A stretch of 64,000 nucleotides of DNA, from NCBI GenBank assembly GCA_031292385.1, contig JARLHE010000014.1:1-64000 (forward strand), given 5' to 3'. Below, one piece after another: positions 22,912 to 32,943 of this stretch. Position 1 is the stretch's first letter; every line of letters starts with the position of its first letter. The position numbers and the translations under genes were made by a program. The DNA comes from Oligoflexia bacterium. Lineage in GTDB: Bacteria > Bdellovibrionota > UBA1018. Below the pieces are notes generated by a model. That model did no database searches and was not told the DNA's origin. It saw only the letters and a list, made by a program, of their open reading frames with translations.

Positions 22912-23430
22912 ATGGCAATGGGTCAAAATCAGCAGATGGGGCGATCGCAGGAAGAGTCCGAATTCGAGGACAAGGTGATCCACATCAATCGTTGCGCCAA
23001 GGTCGTTAAGGGCGGGCGTCGTTTTAGTTTCGCGGCAATCGTCGTGGTTGGCGATAAAAAGGGACAGGTCGGCGTGGGCCTCGGCAAGGCCGGCGAAGTT
23101 CCGGAAGCGATCAAAAAGGCCGGCAAGCAGGCGAAGAAGAATCTCATGAAGATCGCGCTTGAAGGCAGCACCATTCCTCACGAGATCATTGGGACCTTCG
23201 GGGCAAGCAAAGTGTTGATGAAGCCGGCGCCGGAAGGTACCGGGATCATCGCGAGCTCTTCGGTTCGCGCGATCCTCGAGGTTGCCGGTATCCGAAACAT
23301 CCTGACGAAGTCGATTCGTCGCGATAATCCACACAACGTCGTTCGCGCGACTTTGGAAGGATTGCGCGGCCTTCGCCACTTCGAGGATATCGCTAAAGCC
23401 CGCGGCAAGACCGTGGCGGAAATTCTCTAG
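22912..23430 (+). CDS. rpsE: 30S ribosomal protein S5
   Basis: [36 protein letters not shown]. Confidence 0.97.
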   Translation: MAMGQNQQMGRSQEESEFEDKVIHINRCAKVVKGGRRFSFAAIVVVGDKKGQVGVGLGKAGEVPEAIKKAGKQAKKNLMKIALEGSTIPHEIIGTFGASKVLMKPAPEGTGIIASSSVRAILEVAGIRNILTKSIRRDNPHNVVRATLEGLRGLRHFEDIAKARGKTVAEIL

Positions 23431-23439
23431 GAGTAGATC

Positions 23440-23640
23440 ATGTCGGCAGCTACGAAGAAAACGATTACGATCCGTCTCAAGAAGGGCTTGGTTGCTTGTA
23501 ACCCGGTTCAGCGCGCTACGGTCGTTGGTTTGGGTCTCAAGCGTCGTGAGCAAGTTCGGACTTTGGAGAACACTCCGTCCGTTCGCGGGATGATCAAAAA
23601 AGTCCTTCATCTCGTCGAAGTAGTTTCGGAAACCCGGTAA
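23440..23640 (+). CDS. rpmD: 50S ribosomal protein L30
   Basis: [47 protein letters not shown]. Confidence 0.94.
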   Translation: MSAATKKTITIRLKKGLVACNPVQRATVVGLGLKRREQVRTLENTPSVRGMIKKVLHLVEVVSETR

Positions 23641-23691
23641 TATCAGGCCGGTATTGTTGAGCGCTCGCGCGAACATTATGGGGAGAGAGTT

Positions 23692-24180
23692 ATGTTGAAG
23701 TTGAACACCATCAAGGCACAACCGGGTGCGACGCATAAGCGTAAGCGCCTCGGCCGCGGATCCGGCTCCGGCCACGGACCGACCGCCGGTAAGGGCGATA
23801 AGGGTCAGTTGGCTCGTTCGGGCGGAAGTGTTCGTCCGGGTTTTGAGGGCGGTCAGATGCCTCTTTACCGTCGCATTCCGAAGCGTGGCTTCAAGAGCAT
23901 TAACCGCCGTTCGAACGCGGTTTTGAATCTCGCGGATCTCGAAAAGCTTCCGGCGAGTTTTAAGGAAGTTTCATTGGAGACTTTGTCCGCGGCGCGCGCG
24001 ATCAAGGGCCGGTACGACCGCTTGACGATCCTCGCGACCGGAGAAATCACCAAGGCTCTGACGATCAAGGCTCATCGCGTGAGCACGTCGGCCCAGGAAA
24101 AGATCAAGAAGGCCGGCGGCAGCGTCGAGCTCCTTCCGATTCCTGGTGAAGCTAAACAGTCTAAAGCCGCGCAAAAGTAA
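23692..24180 (+). CDS. rplO: 50S ribosomal protein L15
   Basis: LNTIKAQPGATHKRKRLGRGSGSGHGPTAGKGDKGQLARSGG. Confidence 0.97.
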   Translation: MLKLNTIKAQPGATHKRKRLGRGSGSGHGPTAGKGDKGQLARSGGSVRPGFEGGQMPLYRRIPKRGFKSINRRSNAVLNLADLEKLPASFKEVSLETLSAARAIKGRYDRLTILATGEITKALTIKAHRVSTSAQEKIKKAGGSVELLPIPGEAKQSKAAQK

Positions 24181-24201
24181 GCGCGAGGAGCGGAAGAGTT
24201 C

Positions 24202-25506
24202 ATGTCAGGCGCTGACGGCCTCGTCAAAATTCCAGAGCTAAGAAAACGTATTATCTTTTCCCTGGTGATGCTGGCCGTCTACCGCATCGGCGTGCATATT
24301 CCGACGCCGGGCGTGGACGGGGCTGCTTTGCAGCAGGTGTTCGCCAATATGAAGGGGACGATCTTCGGATTCTTCAACCTTTTCAGCGGCGGAGCGCTTG
24401 AGCGCTTCAGTATTTTCGCCTTGGGTGTCATGCCCTACATCAGCAGCTCCATTATTTTTCAGCTGCTGACGGTAGTCTGGCCGTACTTGCACGAGCTGCA
24501 AAAGGAAGGTCAGCAGGGCCAAAAGAGAATCACCCAGTATACCCGGTATGGGACGGTGGCTTTGGCTTTGGTTCAAGGCTACGGTATTTCCGCTGGTCTC
24601 GAGCATTACAGCAATCCCGCGGTCGTTTTGCATCCAGGGTTTGCATTCCGATTGATGACGACCATCACGCTCGCGACGGGAACGATCTTCTTGATGTGGG
24701 TGGGTGAGCAGATCTCCGAGAGGGGTATCGGTAACGGCATTTCTCTTTTGATCTATGCCGGGATCGCCGCGCGAATTCCCTCGGGCTTCAGCAGCACGTT
24801 CAGCTTGTACCGTTCGGGCGAGCTGAGCTTGTTCAAGATTTTGATCGTCCTAGCCATTATCGTCGCGACTTTCTTCGCGATTATTTTCGTCGAGCGCGGC
24901 GCGCGCAGGATTCCGATTCAGTATGCCAAGCGAATCGTCGGTCGGAAGGTCTACGGCGGCCAGAATACCAGTCTTCCGCTGAAGGTGAATACGTCCGGTG
25001 TTATTCCCCCGATCTTTGCTTCGTCTTTGATCGCGTTCCCGGCAACGATCGGCGCGTTTTTCCCTTCCACGAAGATTCAGGCGTTTTCGTCTCTGATTCA
25101 GCCGGGCGGGATGCTTTATGACGTCCTTTTTGTCGGGTTGATTATTTTCTTCTGCTACTTCTATACGGCAGTCACCTTTAAGACCGAGGACGTTGCCGAC
25201 AATCTGAAGAAGTACGGCGGCTTTATTCCGGGCATTCGTCCGGGGCAGCCGACGGCGGAATACATTGATTACGTGCTCTCTCGTATTACCTTGGGTGGAG
25301 CGATTTATATTTCGGCGATTTGTATCCTTCCGACGCTTTTCACTCAGTCGTTTCACGTTCCGTTCTATTTCGGTGGCACGAGCGTTTTGATTCTGGTGGG
25401 TGTGGCTTTGGATACGGTTGCTCAAATTGAAACCTTCCTCTTGACTCGGAATTACGAAGGCTTCATGAAGCATTCGCGAGTGAGAGGTCGGGCGGCTTAT
25501 ACATGA
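24202..25506 (+). CDS. secY: Protein translocase subunit SecY
   Basis: Multi-spanning ORF; FNLFSGGALERFSIFALGVMPYISSSIIFQLL, GFIPGIRPGQPT. Confidence 0.97.
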   Translation: MSGADGLVKIPELRKRIIFSLVMLAVYRIGVHIPTPGVDGAALQQVFANMKGTIFGFFNLFSGGALERFSIFALGVMPYISSSIIFQLLTVVWPYLHELQKEGQQGQKRITQYTRYGTVALALVQGYGISAGLEHYSNPAVVLHPGFAFRLMTTITLATGTIFLMWVGEQISERGIGNGISLLIYAGIAARIPSGFSSTFSLYRSGELSLFKILIVLAIIVATFFAIIFVERGARRIPIQYAKRIVGRKVYGGQNTSLPLKVNTSGVIPPIFASSLIAFPATIGAFFPSTKIQAFSSLIQPGGMLYDVLFVGLIIFFCYFYTAVTFKTEDVADNLKKYGGFIPGIRPGQPTAEYIDYVLSRITLGGAIYISAICILPTLFTQSFHVPFYFGGTSVLILVGVALDTVAQIETFLLTRNYEGFMKHSRVRGRAAYT

Positions 25507-26144
25507 TTTGCATTTTTCTGGGCCCTCCTGGATCAGGTAAGGGCACGCAAGCAAAAAAGCTAATGGATAAGCGAGGTTGGCCACAGCTGTCGACGGGCGA
25601 TATGCTTCGGTCGGCCATTTCGAAGGGGACGCAGCTTGGGGTCGCGGCCAAGGGTTTTATGGACCGTGGGGCCCTGGTCCCGGATGACGTGGTCATCGGC
25701 CTGATTGCCGAGCGAATTCAGGCGGCTGATTGCTCCAAGGGTTTTATTTTGGATGGTTTTCCAAGGACCATCCCTCAGGCGGAGGCGCTCGACAGAATGT
25801 TGGGCGAAGCCGGCCGAAAGGTGGATTGGGCGGTTCTGTTTGAGATCCCGGATGCTGACCTCGTTCGTCGGCTATCGGGGCGCAGGACCTGTTTAAACTG
25901 TGGGGCAATGTACCATGTGGACACCCTGCGGCCCCAAAAGGCTGACGTTTGCGATAAGTGCGCGTCCAAGCTTGTTCAGAGGGATGACGACCGTCCAGAG
26001 GTGATTCAAAAGCGTCTGGCCGTCTATCATTCCCAGACTGCCCCCTTGGCCGATTACTATCGGAATCAGGGCAAGCTGAAGCTTTTGGACGCCACTCAGG
26101 GGTTTGACGCCGTCACGGAAGCGGTCGAGAAGGCATTGCGATAA
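25503..26144 (+). CDS. adk: Adenylate kinase (zinc LID type)
   Basis: LGPPGSGKGTQAKKL, FILDGFPRT, LID CLNCG...CDKC; 4-nt overlap with secY. Confidence 0.97.
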   Translation: MICIFLGPPGSGKGTQAKKLMDKRGWPQLSTGDMLRSAISKGTQLGVAAKGFMDRGALVPDDVVIGLIAERIQAADCSKGFILDGFPRTIPQAEALDRMLGEAGRKVDWAVLFEIPDADLVRRLSGRRTCLNCGAMYHVDTLRPQKADVCDKCASKLVQRDDDRPEVIQKRLAVYHSQTAPLADYYRNQGKLKLLDATQGFDAVTEAVEKALR

Positions 26145-26220
26145 AGGTTGGAGTTTTTGATCAAGGGTGGTATGGAAAAGCCCCCGAGAACAAGGTTAAG
26201 AAGAAGTTTGTGAGGCAAGT

Positions 26221-26334
26221 ATGAAGGTTCGCGCGTCTGTAAAGAAAATTTGTGACAAGTGCAAAGTGATTCGCCGTCAGGGCGTGGTTCGGGTGATTTG
26301 TGAAAATCCTCGTCACAAGCAGCGTCAAGGTTAA
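26221..26334 (+). CDS. rpmJ: 50S ribosomal protein L36 (37 aa; absent from ORF track)
   Basis: Translated directly: [37 protein letters not shown]. Confidence 0.95.
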   Translation: MKVRASVKKICDKCKVIRRQGVVRVICENPRHKQRQG

Positions 26335-26386
26335 TTCGATCGAGATTATTTATTTACACAGTGGTTGTTTGAAAGGCAGGTAGCAA

Positions 26387-26770
26387 GTGGCTCGTATCGC
26401 GGGAGTGGATCTCCCACGCAGCAAAAGAATGGAAATCGCTCTTACTTATATTTACGGCATCGGTAAGCCCGCTGCTCGGAAGATTTTAAGCGAAGCCAGC
26501 GTGGATTTGAATAAAAAGACGGACGCTCTCACTGAGGCCGAGCTCGCGAAGCTTCGCGAGGTCATCGATCGCAGTTTCCGCGTGGAGGGCGATCTTCGCC
26601 GTGAGACGTCGATGAACATCAAGCGCCTAGTCGACCTGAGCTGCTATCGCGGCATCCGTCATCGCAAGGGTTTGCCGGTTCACGGCCAACGTACACATTC
26701 TAATGCCAGAACCCGCAAGGGTCCGGCGGTTGCGATCGCGGGTAAGAAATCCGTGAAAGCGATGAAGTAA
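26387..26770 (+). CDS. rpsM: 30S ribosomal protein S13
   Basis: [26 protein letters not shown]...[25 protein letters not shown] start. Confidence 0.97.
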   Translation: MARIAGVDLPRSKRMEIALTYIYGIGKPAARKILSEASVDLNKKTDALTEAELAKLREVIDRSFRVEGDLRRETSMNIKRLVDLSCYRGIRHRKGLPVHGQRTHSNARTRKGPAVAIAGKKSVKAMK

Positions 26771-26781
26771 AGCAGGGAATT

Positions 26782-27261
26782 ATGTCAGAGCAGAAAACTG
26801 AAACAAAAGAAGTGAAAAAAGAAGCCGCTCCGGCTTCACCCGCTCCGGCTGCTGCAGGAACTGCGGCTCCCGCCGCTGAAGGCGCTATCAAGCGCGTAAA
26901 GCGCGGCAAGAGAAACGTTTCGACGGGTAACGTCTACGTTCTTTCTTCGTTCAACAACACCATCGTGACCATCACCGATTCGATGGGTAACGCGCTTTGT
27001 TGGTCGAGTGCCGGCGGCAAGGGGTTCCGTGGTTCCCGCAAGAACACCCCGTTCGCGGCGCAGGTCGCGGCGGAAGACGCGGGTCGCAAGGCGACTGAAA
27101 ACGGAATGCGTTCTGTTCAGGTTTTTGTTAGTGGTCCCGGCGCAGGCCGTGAGTCCGCATTGCGCGCATTGGCCTCCGTCGGTCTTCGCGTCACTTATAT
27201 CGAGGACGTTACGCCAATCCCGCACAACGGCTGCCGTCCGCCCAAGCGTAGGAGAGTTTAA
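26782..27261 (+). CDS. rpsK: 30S ribosomal protein S11 with Ala/Pro-rich N-terminal extension
   Basis: [37 protein letters not shown] core; extension [20 protein letters not shown]. Confidence 0.96.
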   Translation: MSEQKTETKEVKKEAAPASPAPAAAGTAAPAAEGAIKRVKRGKRNVSTGNVYVLSSFNNTIVTITDSMGNALCWSSAGGKGFRGSRKNTPFAAQVAAEDAGRKATENGMRSVQVFVSGPGAGRESALRALASVGLRVTYIEDVTPIPHNGCRPPKRRRV

Positions 27262-27266
27262 GTTTT

Positions 27267-27893
27267 ATGTCGCATTACATCGGTTCAGTTTGCCGGCTTT
27301 GTCGCCGCGAAAATCAGAAGTTGTTCCTCAAGGGCGATCGTTGCAGCACGGACAAGTGCGCATTCGAGCGCCGCGGCTATCCGCCCGGGCAGCATGGCCA
27401 AGGACGCATCAAGTTCTCTGAGTACGGCTTGCAGCTTCGTCAGAAGCAGAAGATCAAGCGTATTTACGGTCTGCAGGAAAGACAGTTCCGCAACCTTTTT
27501 GAATCCGCTGAGCGCCAAAAGGGCGTGACCGGATCGAACTTGCTCAGCATGTTGGAGCGCCGTTTGGATAACGTCGCCTATCGCGCTGGTTTCGCGAATT
27601 CACGTACGGAAGCTCGCCAGCTGGTTCGCCATGGTCACTTCACCGTGAATGGCCACAAGGTCAACATCCCTTCGTATCTCGTGAGCAAAGGCGATGCGGT
27701 TGAGGTTCATGAAAAGAGCCGTAGCGTTGCGCGCATCGTTGGCGCGCTCGAGGGTGTTAAGCGTCGTGAGATCCCGCAATGGATCGAACTCGATGCCGCT
27801 GGTTTGAAGACCCGCATCCGCGATCTTCCTGCTCGTGATGATATCACGATGCCGATGGAAGAGCGTTTGGTTGTTGAGTTGTATTCGAAGTAA
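27267..27893 (+). CDS. rpsD: 30S ribosomal protein S4
   Basis: [37 protein letters not shown]4 domain [30 protein letters not shown]. Confidence 0.97.
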   Translation: MSHYIGSVCRLCRRENQKLFLKGDRCSTDKCAFERRGYPPGQHGQGRIKFSEYGLQLRQKQKIKRIYGLQERQFRNLFESAERQKGVTGSNLLSMLERRLDNVAYRAGFANSRTEARQLVRHGHFTVNGHKVNIPSYLVSKGDAVEVHEKSRSVARIVGALEGVKRREIPQWIELDAAGLKTRIRDLPARDDITMPMEERLVVELYSK

Positions 27894-27935
27894 TTTGAAT
27901 TCGTAGCGAACGGAAACTGAACATCCCCGCATGGC

Positions 27936-27976
27936 CTTTCGGTTCGAGCCTGAATGCTACGGCAGGCTTTCGAAAG
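27936..27976 (+). ncRNA. Hairpin in rpsD-rpoA gap (candidate regulatory RNA)
   Basis: CTTTCG/CGAAAG enclosing AGCCTG/CAGGCT just upstream of the rpoA RBS. Confidence 0.4.
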
Positions 27977-28002
27977 AGCGAGGGGAGACAGGAGAGAGAA
28001 GC

Positions 28003-29082
28003 ATGTTGGAAAAGAATTGGCGTGATTTGATTCGTCCGAAGGCGTTGGATGTCGATAAGGAGTCGCTCTCGACTTCTTACGGTAAATTCGTGGCAAAGCC
28101 GCTCGAGCGCGGCTTTGGTTTGACGCTGGGCAATTCGCTTCGTCGCGTATTGCTTTCGTCCCTTCAGGGCGCCGCGATCACCGCGGTGAAGCTGGACGGC
28201 GTTGTGCATGAGTTCACCCCGATCCCGGACGTCAAAGAAGACGTGGCTGAGATCATTTTGAATCTCAAGGAAGTGCGCTTCCAGCTCCACACCGAAAGCA
28301 CGACCGTAACGATCGATAAGACCGGTCCTTGCGAAGTTTTGGCTTCGGACATCATTGTTTCCGATCAAGTCAACGTTCTCAATCCGGACCAGCATATTGC
28401 CACGATCGGTAAGGGCGGAAAGCTTCGCGCTGAAATCACCGTCAGCCGCGGTCGCGGCTATCGCGCGGCTGAGAACAACAAGGCCGAGGATATGCCGGTT
28501 GGCTGGATCCCGGTGGACAGCTTCTTTTCACCGATTCGTCGCGTGAACTACACGGTCACTCAGAGCCGCGTGGGTCAGCGCACCGATTTCGATAAACTGA
28601 CTTTCGAAGTCTGGACCGACGGTTCAGTGCATCCGGAAGATGCGGTTTCTTTGGGTTCGAAGATCCTGAAGGATCAGCTCTCCGTGTTCTTGAATTTCGA
28701 AGAGGAGCCGGAACCGGTCGCGCAAGCGAAGGAAGAAGGCACTTCTCAGTTCAACCCGAACCTCTATCGTTCGGTAGAGGAGCTTGAGCTCAGCGTCCGT
28801 TCGGCAAATTGCCTGCAGAACGCGAACATCAAGTACATCTACGAATTGGTTCAGAAGACTGAAACCGAGATGCTGAAGACGAAGAACTTCGGCCGCAAGT
28901 CCCTCAACGAGATCAAGGATATCCTCTCTGAAATGGGCCTGAGCCTCGGCATGAAACTCGATGGTTTCGTTGCTCCGACCCAGCCGCCTAAGCCAGCGGA
29001 TTCCGACATGGACGAAAGCCGTATGGCTAACGACCGTGCTAAGGGTTCTGAATTCGACGAAGCGGACGATAGCGAAGATTAA
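28003..29082 (+). CDS. rpoA: DNA-directed RNA polymerase subunit alpha
   Basis: [13 protein letters not shown]...[26 protein letters not shown]; acidic C-terminal tail; start corrected from 27931. Confidence 0.97.
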   Translation: MLEKNWRDLIRPKALDVDKESLSTSYGKFVAKPLERGFGLTLGNSLRRVLLSSLQGAAITAVKLDGVVHEFTPIPDVKEDVAEIILNLKEVRFQLHTESTTVTIDKTGPCEVLASDIIVSDQVNVLNPDQHIATIGKGGKLRAEITVSRGRGYRAAENNKAEDMPVGWIPVDSFFSPIRRVNYTVTQSRVGQRTDFDKLTFEVWTDGSVHPEDAVSLGSKILKDQLSVFLNFEEEPEPVAQAKEEGTSQFNPNLYRSVEELELSVRSANCLQNANIKYIYELVQKTETEMLKTKNFGRKSLNEIKDILSEMGLSLGMKLDGFVAPTQPPKPADSDMDESRMANDRAKGSEFDEADDSED

Positions 29083-29093
29083 TAGTGAGAGCG

Positions 29094-29133
29094 TCGGCGC
29101 GCGACGGCGGGGATTCCCGTCGTCATGCGCCGA
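29094..29133 (+). ncRNA. Large stem-loop between rpoA and rplQ
   Basis: TCGGCGC-gc-GACGGCGGG-GATT-CCCGTCGTC-at-GCGCCGA: 16 pairs, one G.U, one 2x2 internal loop. Confidence 0.5.
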
Positions 29134-29164
29134 TATAGGATTTTAGAGGTAGGCAGGAGTAGGT

Positions 29165-29761
29165 ATGAAGCACGGTGTAGACGGTCGTAAATTTGGTAGA
29201 AACACTTCGCATCGGGTTGCGATGTTCAAGAATATGGCCAATTCGGTCATCGAAAAGGAACAGATCGTAACCACGGTCCAGAAGGCGAAAGAAGTTCGTC
29301 GCGTGGTGGATCGGCTGATTACTCTCGGGAAGAGCGGAAGCCCCGCTTCTCGCCGGTTGGCATTCGATCGCACTCGTAACGACGAAGTCGTGAAGAAACT
29401 TTTCACGACTCTGGCGGAACGTTACAAGGCCCGTGCTGGGGGTTATACCCGTGTTTTGAAGCTCTCTGATCGCCGCTGGGGCGATGCGGCCGAGATGGCG
29501 GTTCTTGAGCTTGTCGATCATCCTGTGATCGATCGTAAGCGCAAGCCCAAGGCCACTGAAGCCAAGGAATTGTCCGGTGGTGAAGCAGCGGCGCAAGCTG
29601 TGGCTGATCCGATGGCCCGTTTCCGCAAGCTTTTCAAGCCCAAGTCCAAAGTGAGCGGTGGCGTTGCCGCTAAAGCGGGCCGTTCTGCCGCTAAGACCGG
29701 CGGCGCGGGTCGTAAGGCTCCTGCTGGCGGTGGCGGAAGCAAGTCCGGCGGAAGCAGCTGA
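29165..29761 (+). CDS. rplQ: 50S ribosomal protein L17 with long low-complexity C-terminal tail
   Basis: MKHGVDGRKFGRNTSHRVAMFKNMANSVIEKEQIVTTVQKAKEVRRVVDRLITLGK. Confidence 0.96.
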   Translation: MKHGVDGRKFGRNTSHRVAMFKNMANSVIEKEQIVTTVQKAKEVRRVVDRLITLGKSGSPASRRLAFDRTRNDEVVKKLFTTLAERYKARAGGYTRVLKLSDRRWGDAAEMAVLELVDHPVIDRKRKPKATEAKELSGGEAAAQAVADPMARFRKLFKPKSKVSGGVAAKAGRSAAKTGGAGRKAPAGGGGSKSGGSS

Positions 29762-29762
29762 T

Positions 29763-31358
29763 TTATTTCGCTTCGATCGATTGTAGCGCTTGCGCAGGGT
29801 TGTTCAGGGTGAGATAGCCCCGAACCCCCTCGGAATCGGCAGCGATCGAGTCAATGCTGAATCCTGCAGGAGCGCTGTAGAGCGCAGCCATTTGCGCCTT
29901 TTGAGTGATTGAGCTCGTTAAGGCGCTGCTGGCCAGATCGAGAACTCCATCCAATATCTGATTCATCAGGAAGCCGTTGCCGGTGGCCGCGAGATTTCTC
30001 TCGGTGAGCTTTGCTTTTGCGAGCACGATTTTCGAATGGTCAGTGGATGTCTGCAGATTGACATAAGCGCGAAAGCCTCCCTTGAGACCTCCGAAAAGCG
30101 GCACGCCTTGGATCGTGACGTCTGGGATGTCGACGTAGAATCCACCAGACTGATCGTAGCCGACGGTAGGGGCTTCCTTGAGTGAGAGTCTCATCTCGCC
30201 GCCGGGAAGTTTTTGGCCGGCGGCGGGGCAGCTGGTGAGCTTTTGCGTTTTGTTGAGGCAAAAGTCCATGGTCCCGGTGCCGCTTCTGTTTCTCGCAAGC
30301 TGAAAGACATTTTTGAACGCATCATTGAGGGATTGATCGGTCACTCCTAAGCCTAGGTCGTAAGTCGATGCGGCGGGTGCGTTTCCGGACGAAAAGTAGT
30401 TCGTGTCCCCCGAAGGGGCGTCTTGAGACTGCAGGCAGGCGACGCAAGTGTTGAGGAGCATGTCGATCGTATGGGTCGCTTGATCGGCTTCCAAGGCGCT
30501 CACTCTCAAGTCGACGTCGAGCGTGCTGGGCGTGTTCGAGAAGCGATTGGGAAGCGCGGCGTGCTTGATATCGACTGGCCGGCCGAAGAGGGGCAAGTTC
30601 GTTAAAGCCGCGTTCACCTTGGCGCTCACCAAGGGAAAGATTGCCGTGCTGAGCTGTGCCGAGATCGTTTGATTGAACAGATTCGTCGAGTCGTCCGAAG
30701 CCGCGACCTCCCCGATCGCGTTGATCAGATCCGCCGCGCCGGGCCCGTCACCCGCGGCTTGCGGACCTGTTGTGGGAGCATGGATCTGAATTGAGTTTTT
30801 TCCGATGAAAGCCCCGGTGCCGTTTGATTCGATCGTAAACGGATCGCCGGCATTGTTCGAAATGCGTGCGCTGAGCTTGAAATATGTTGGCGTGCTGTTG
30901 CGGCTGACGTTGCCGAAGGTGATTGTCACGTTATGGGCCGGCCCGATGTTCATCTGAACCGGCGAGGAAAGGCTCGCGTCAGCCTGGATTTGGAACTTCT
31001 GTATCGGGATGGATACCGAGCAGTTGAAGTTCTTGCAATAAGTGACCGGGGCGCCGGCCTGAATGGAAGTGATTTTCAGGTTCGTGAGCGAGACGACTCC
31101 CAAGCTTGTTTTCAGGTTCAGGTTTTTTGATTTCGCGTTTTCTATGCTGCCGGCGATCCAGGGAAGCTCGCTTTGAAGTTCGGAGCTGATGATTTTTTCG
31201 GTGCCGCTCGAGGTGAGCGCGACTTCGCTTTGGAGCGCAGGGCGCGAACCGCAATCGTTCGCCGCGCCGGAAGTAAGCGGAAGCAGGGCGGTCGTGAGCA
31301 GGGTGCTGATGGTTGCGAGGTGAAGGAGGTCGGCGCTTGAGGATCGTCTAAGGTGCAT
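29763..31358 (-). CDS. Hypothetical secreted protein
   Basis: 531-aa ORF with signal-like N-terminus; converges on rplQ with 1-nt gap. Confidence 0.75.
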   Translation of the reverse strand: MHLRRSSSADLLHLATISTLLTTALLPLTSGAANDCGSRPALQSEVALTSSGTEKIISSELQSELPWIAGSIENAKSKNLNLKTSLGVVSLTNLKITSIQAGAPVTYCKNFNCSVSIPIQKFQIQADASLSSPVQMNIGPAHNVTITFGNVSRNSTPTYFKLSARISNNAGDPFTIESNGTGAFIGKNSIQIHAPTTGPQAAGDGPGAADLINAIGEVAASDDSTNLFNQTISAQLSTAIFPLVSAKVNAALTNLPLFGRPVDIKHAALPNRFSNTPSTLDVDLRVSALEADQATHTIDMLLNTCVACLQSQDAPSGDTNYFSSGNAPAASTYDLGLGVTDQSLNDAFKNVFQLARNRSGTGTMDFCLNKTQKLTSCPAAGQKLPGGEMRLSLKEAPTVGYDQSGGFYVDIPDVTIQGVPLFGGLKGGFRAYVNLQTSTDHSKIVLAKAKLTERNLAATGNGFLMNQILDGVLDLASSALTSSITQKAQMAALYSAPAGFSIDSIAADSEGVRGYLTLNNPAQALQSIEAK

Positions 31359-31573
31359 TGTTTTTGATTGTAGAGCATGACCGGAGCCGCGGGACAGGGA
31401 TTTGCGGGCCGGTGTTTAATAAATTCGTGATTTCAAGATGTATAAAAAATTGACGGTGTTTAGAAGATTTACGCTTTTTTTCGAGAAGGATCCGTTCGCT
31501 CCGGAAATTTCGCTTAAGTTTCAATGATGAATTAATGGCGGTTCGGGGTCCGGCATTTGCTTGTTCTTTAGCT

Positions 31574-32941
31574 ATGAGTTCACGGCCGAAATTCTTGAAA
31601 TTAAGCGTTTTAATGCTTGTTTCGGGCTTGAGCAACGTCTCGAGCTTCGGTCTTGCCTATGCGCAGATGGCGGGCATAACGAGTCCGTCCGCTCCTTCTT
31701 CTTCTTTCGGGGCACGGGCTTCTTCGGCGAACCAGGTCGCCGTTCCTATTCAGTCCGAATCCTATCAGCGCGCGAACGAAAATCTTTCGACGCAGGCGAT
31801 CTATTTGCAAAATAGGATCAAGACGCTCGAGTCCGAGGACAGCGATGGACTTGCCGGCAGGTCGGACGAGCTGGCGGCGGAAACGCAGAATTTCTGCGAC
31901 GGCAGCTCCGGCGACAACGAAACTTGTCTCAAGAATTATATCGAAACCGAGAGGCGCCAGCTGAAGAGCTTGGAAGCCCCGATGATCCATAACGACACTT
32001 CGATCGTCAATCTCCAGAGCGACGCGGTCTGCGCCGGCAACGCGGCCGGGGTGAGCGGGGCCTGCAAGAACGGGCAGCAGTTGAATCCGTCCGCGCATAT
32101 GACCACGTTCGGCGTGAGCGTGTCGGCGGGCAAAACGGTTCAAGATCCACTTCAGCCGTATGTCCCGACGTTCGAGGATCTGAGTCGGAATTACAAATCG
32201 TCGGGCCCGGCTCCGATGGCGAGTTGGGTTCCGCAGGCGGTCGCGCCGCCCAATCCGGCGGACTATTACGAGACTGAAGCCGTGCTCGTCGATCCTTCGG
32301 ATCCCTCTAAAGGCACGGAAAACACCCTGGTCTTAGCGAACGGCAAACCGGTCGTGGGGCCCGGTTATGCGCAAGCCCTGGCAGAGTACAACAGCCATAA
32401 AGACGCTTACGCCAATTACGCCCAAGGCGTGGTGGGCTCCGCGCGAGCCGCGGCTCAAAGCAACGTTTTGCAAAACAACGCTCAGAACGGGCTCGTCGCG
32501 ACGGTGGGGGCCAATCCCTCAAGAGATGCTTCCAAGGATACGTCGCTGATCCGGCAAGACTACATCGCGGCTAGAAACCTGGTCGTCCAGACGTTCAATG
32601 GTGGCGGGCAGATCGCTCCGCCCGCGAAGTCGATCGCTTTCGGCCCGGCTTCCACGTCTTCCTCAGGCTTAGGCTCCGGCTCAGGTCAGCTGACGCCGCA
32701 GCAACAGGCTCAGCAACAGCAGGTCCAGGATAGGGCCACCGCGGACGCGGCCATAGGCAAAGAAGATGCGTTGAACCCTCCGTCCGCGCAAACGGCTAAT
32801 CGCTCGCTCGCCGGAAAGAGCTCGGTCGATTCGTTGTACATGGATCCTTCGGATATCGACGGTTTTCTCGCGCAGGATTTGCAGAATCAGCAACAGCTCG
32901 GCTCTCCGCAATACGCGGATCCGTACTCGCCTAGCAAGTGA
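31574..32941 (+). CDS. Hypothetical secreted, Gln-rich protein
   Basis: Signal peptide MSSRPKFLKLSVLMLVSGLSNVSSFGLAYAQ; TPQQQAQQQQVQD segment. Confidence 0.7.
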   Translation: MSSRPKFLKLSVLMLVSGLSNVSSFGLAYAQMAGITSPSAPSSSFGARASSANQVAVPIQSESYQRANENLSTQAIYLQNRIKTLESEDSDGLAGRSDELAAETQNFCDGSSGDNETCLKNYIETERRQLKSLEAPMIHNDTSIVNLQSDAVCAGNAAGVSGACKNGQQLNPSAHMTTFGVSVSAGKTVQDPLQPYVPTFEDLSRNYKSSGPAPMASWVPQAVAPPNPADYYETEAVLVDPSDPSKGTENTLVLANGKPVVGPGYAQALAEYNSHKDAYANYAQGVVGSARAAAQSNVLQNNAQNGLVATVGANPSRDASKDTSLIRQDYIAARNLVVQTFNGGGQIAPPAKSIAFGPASTSSSGLGSGSGQLTPQQQAQQQQVQDRATADAAIGKEDALNPPSAQTANRSLAGKSSVDSLYMDPSDIDGFLAQDLQNQQQLGSPQYADPYSPSK

Positions 32942-32943
32942 GC

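Noticed and set aside
26145-26386. infA or map between adk and rpsM
   Set aside because: Only rpmJ (26221-26334) can be read in this interval; no IF-1 or methionine aminopeptidase sequence is present.
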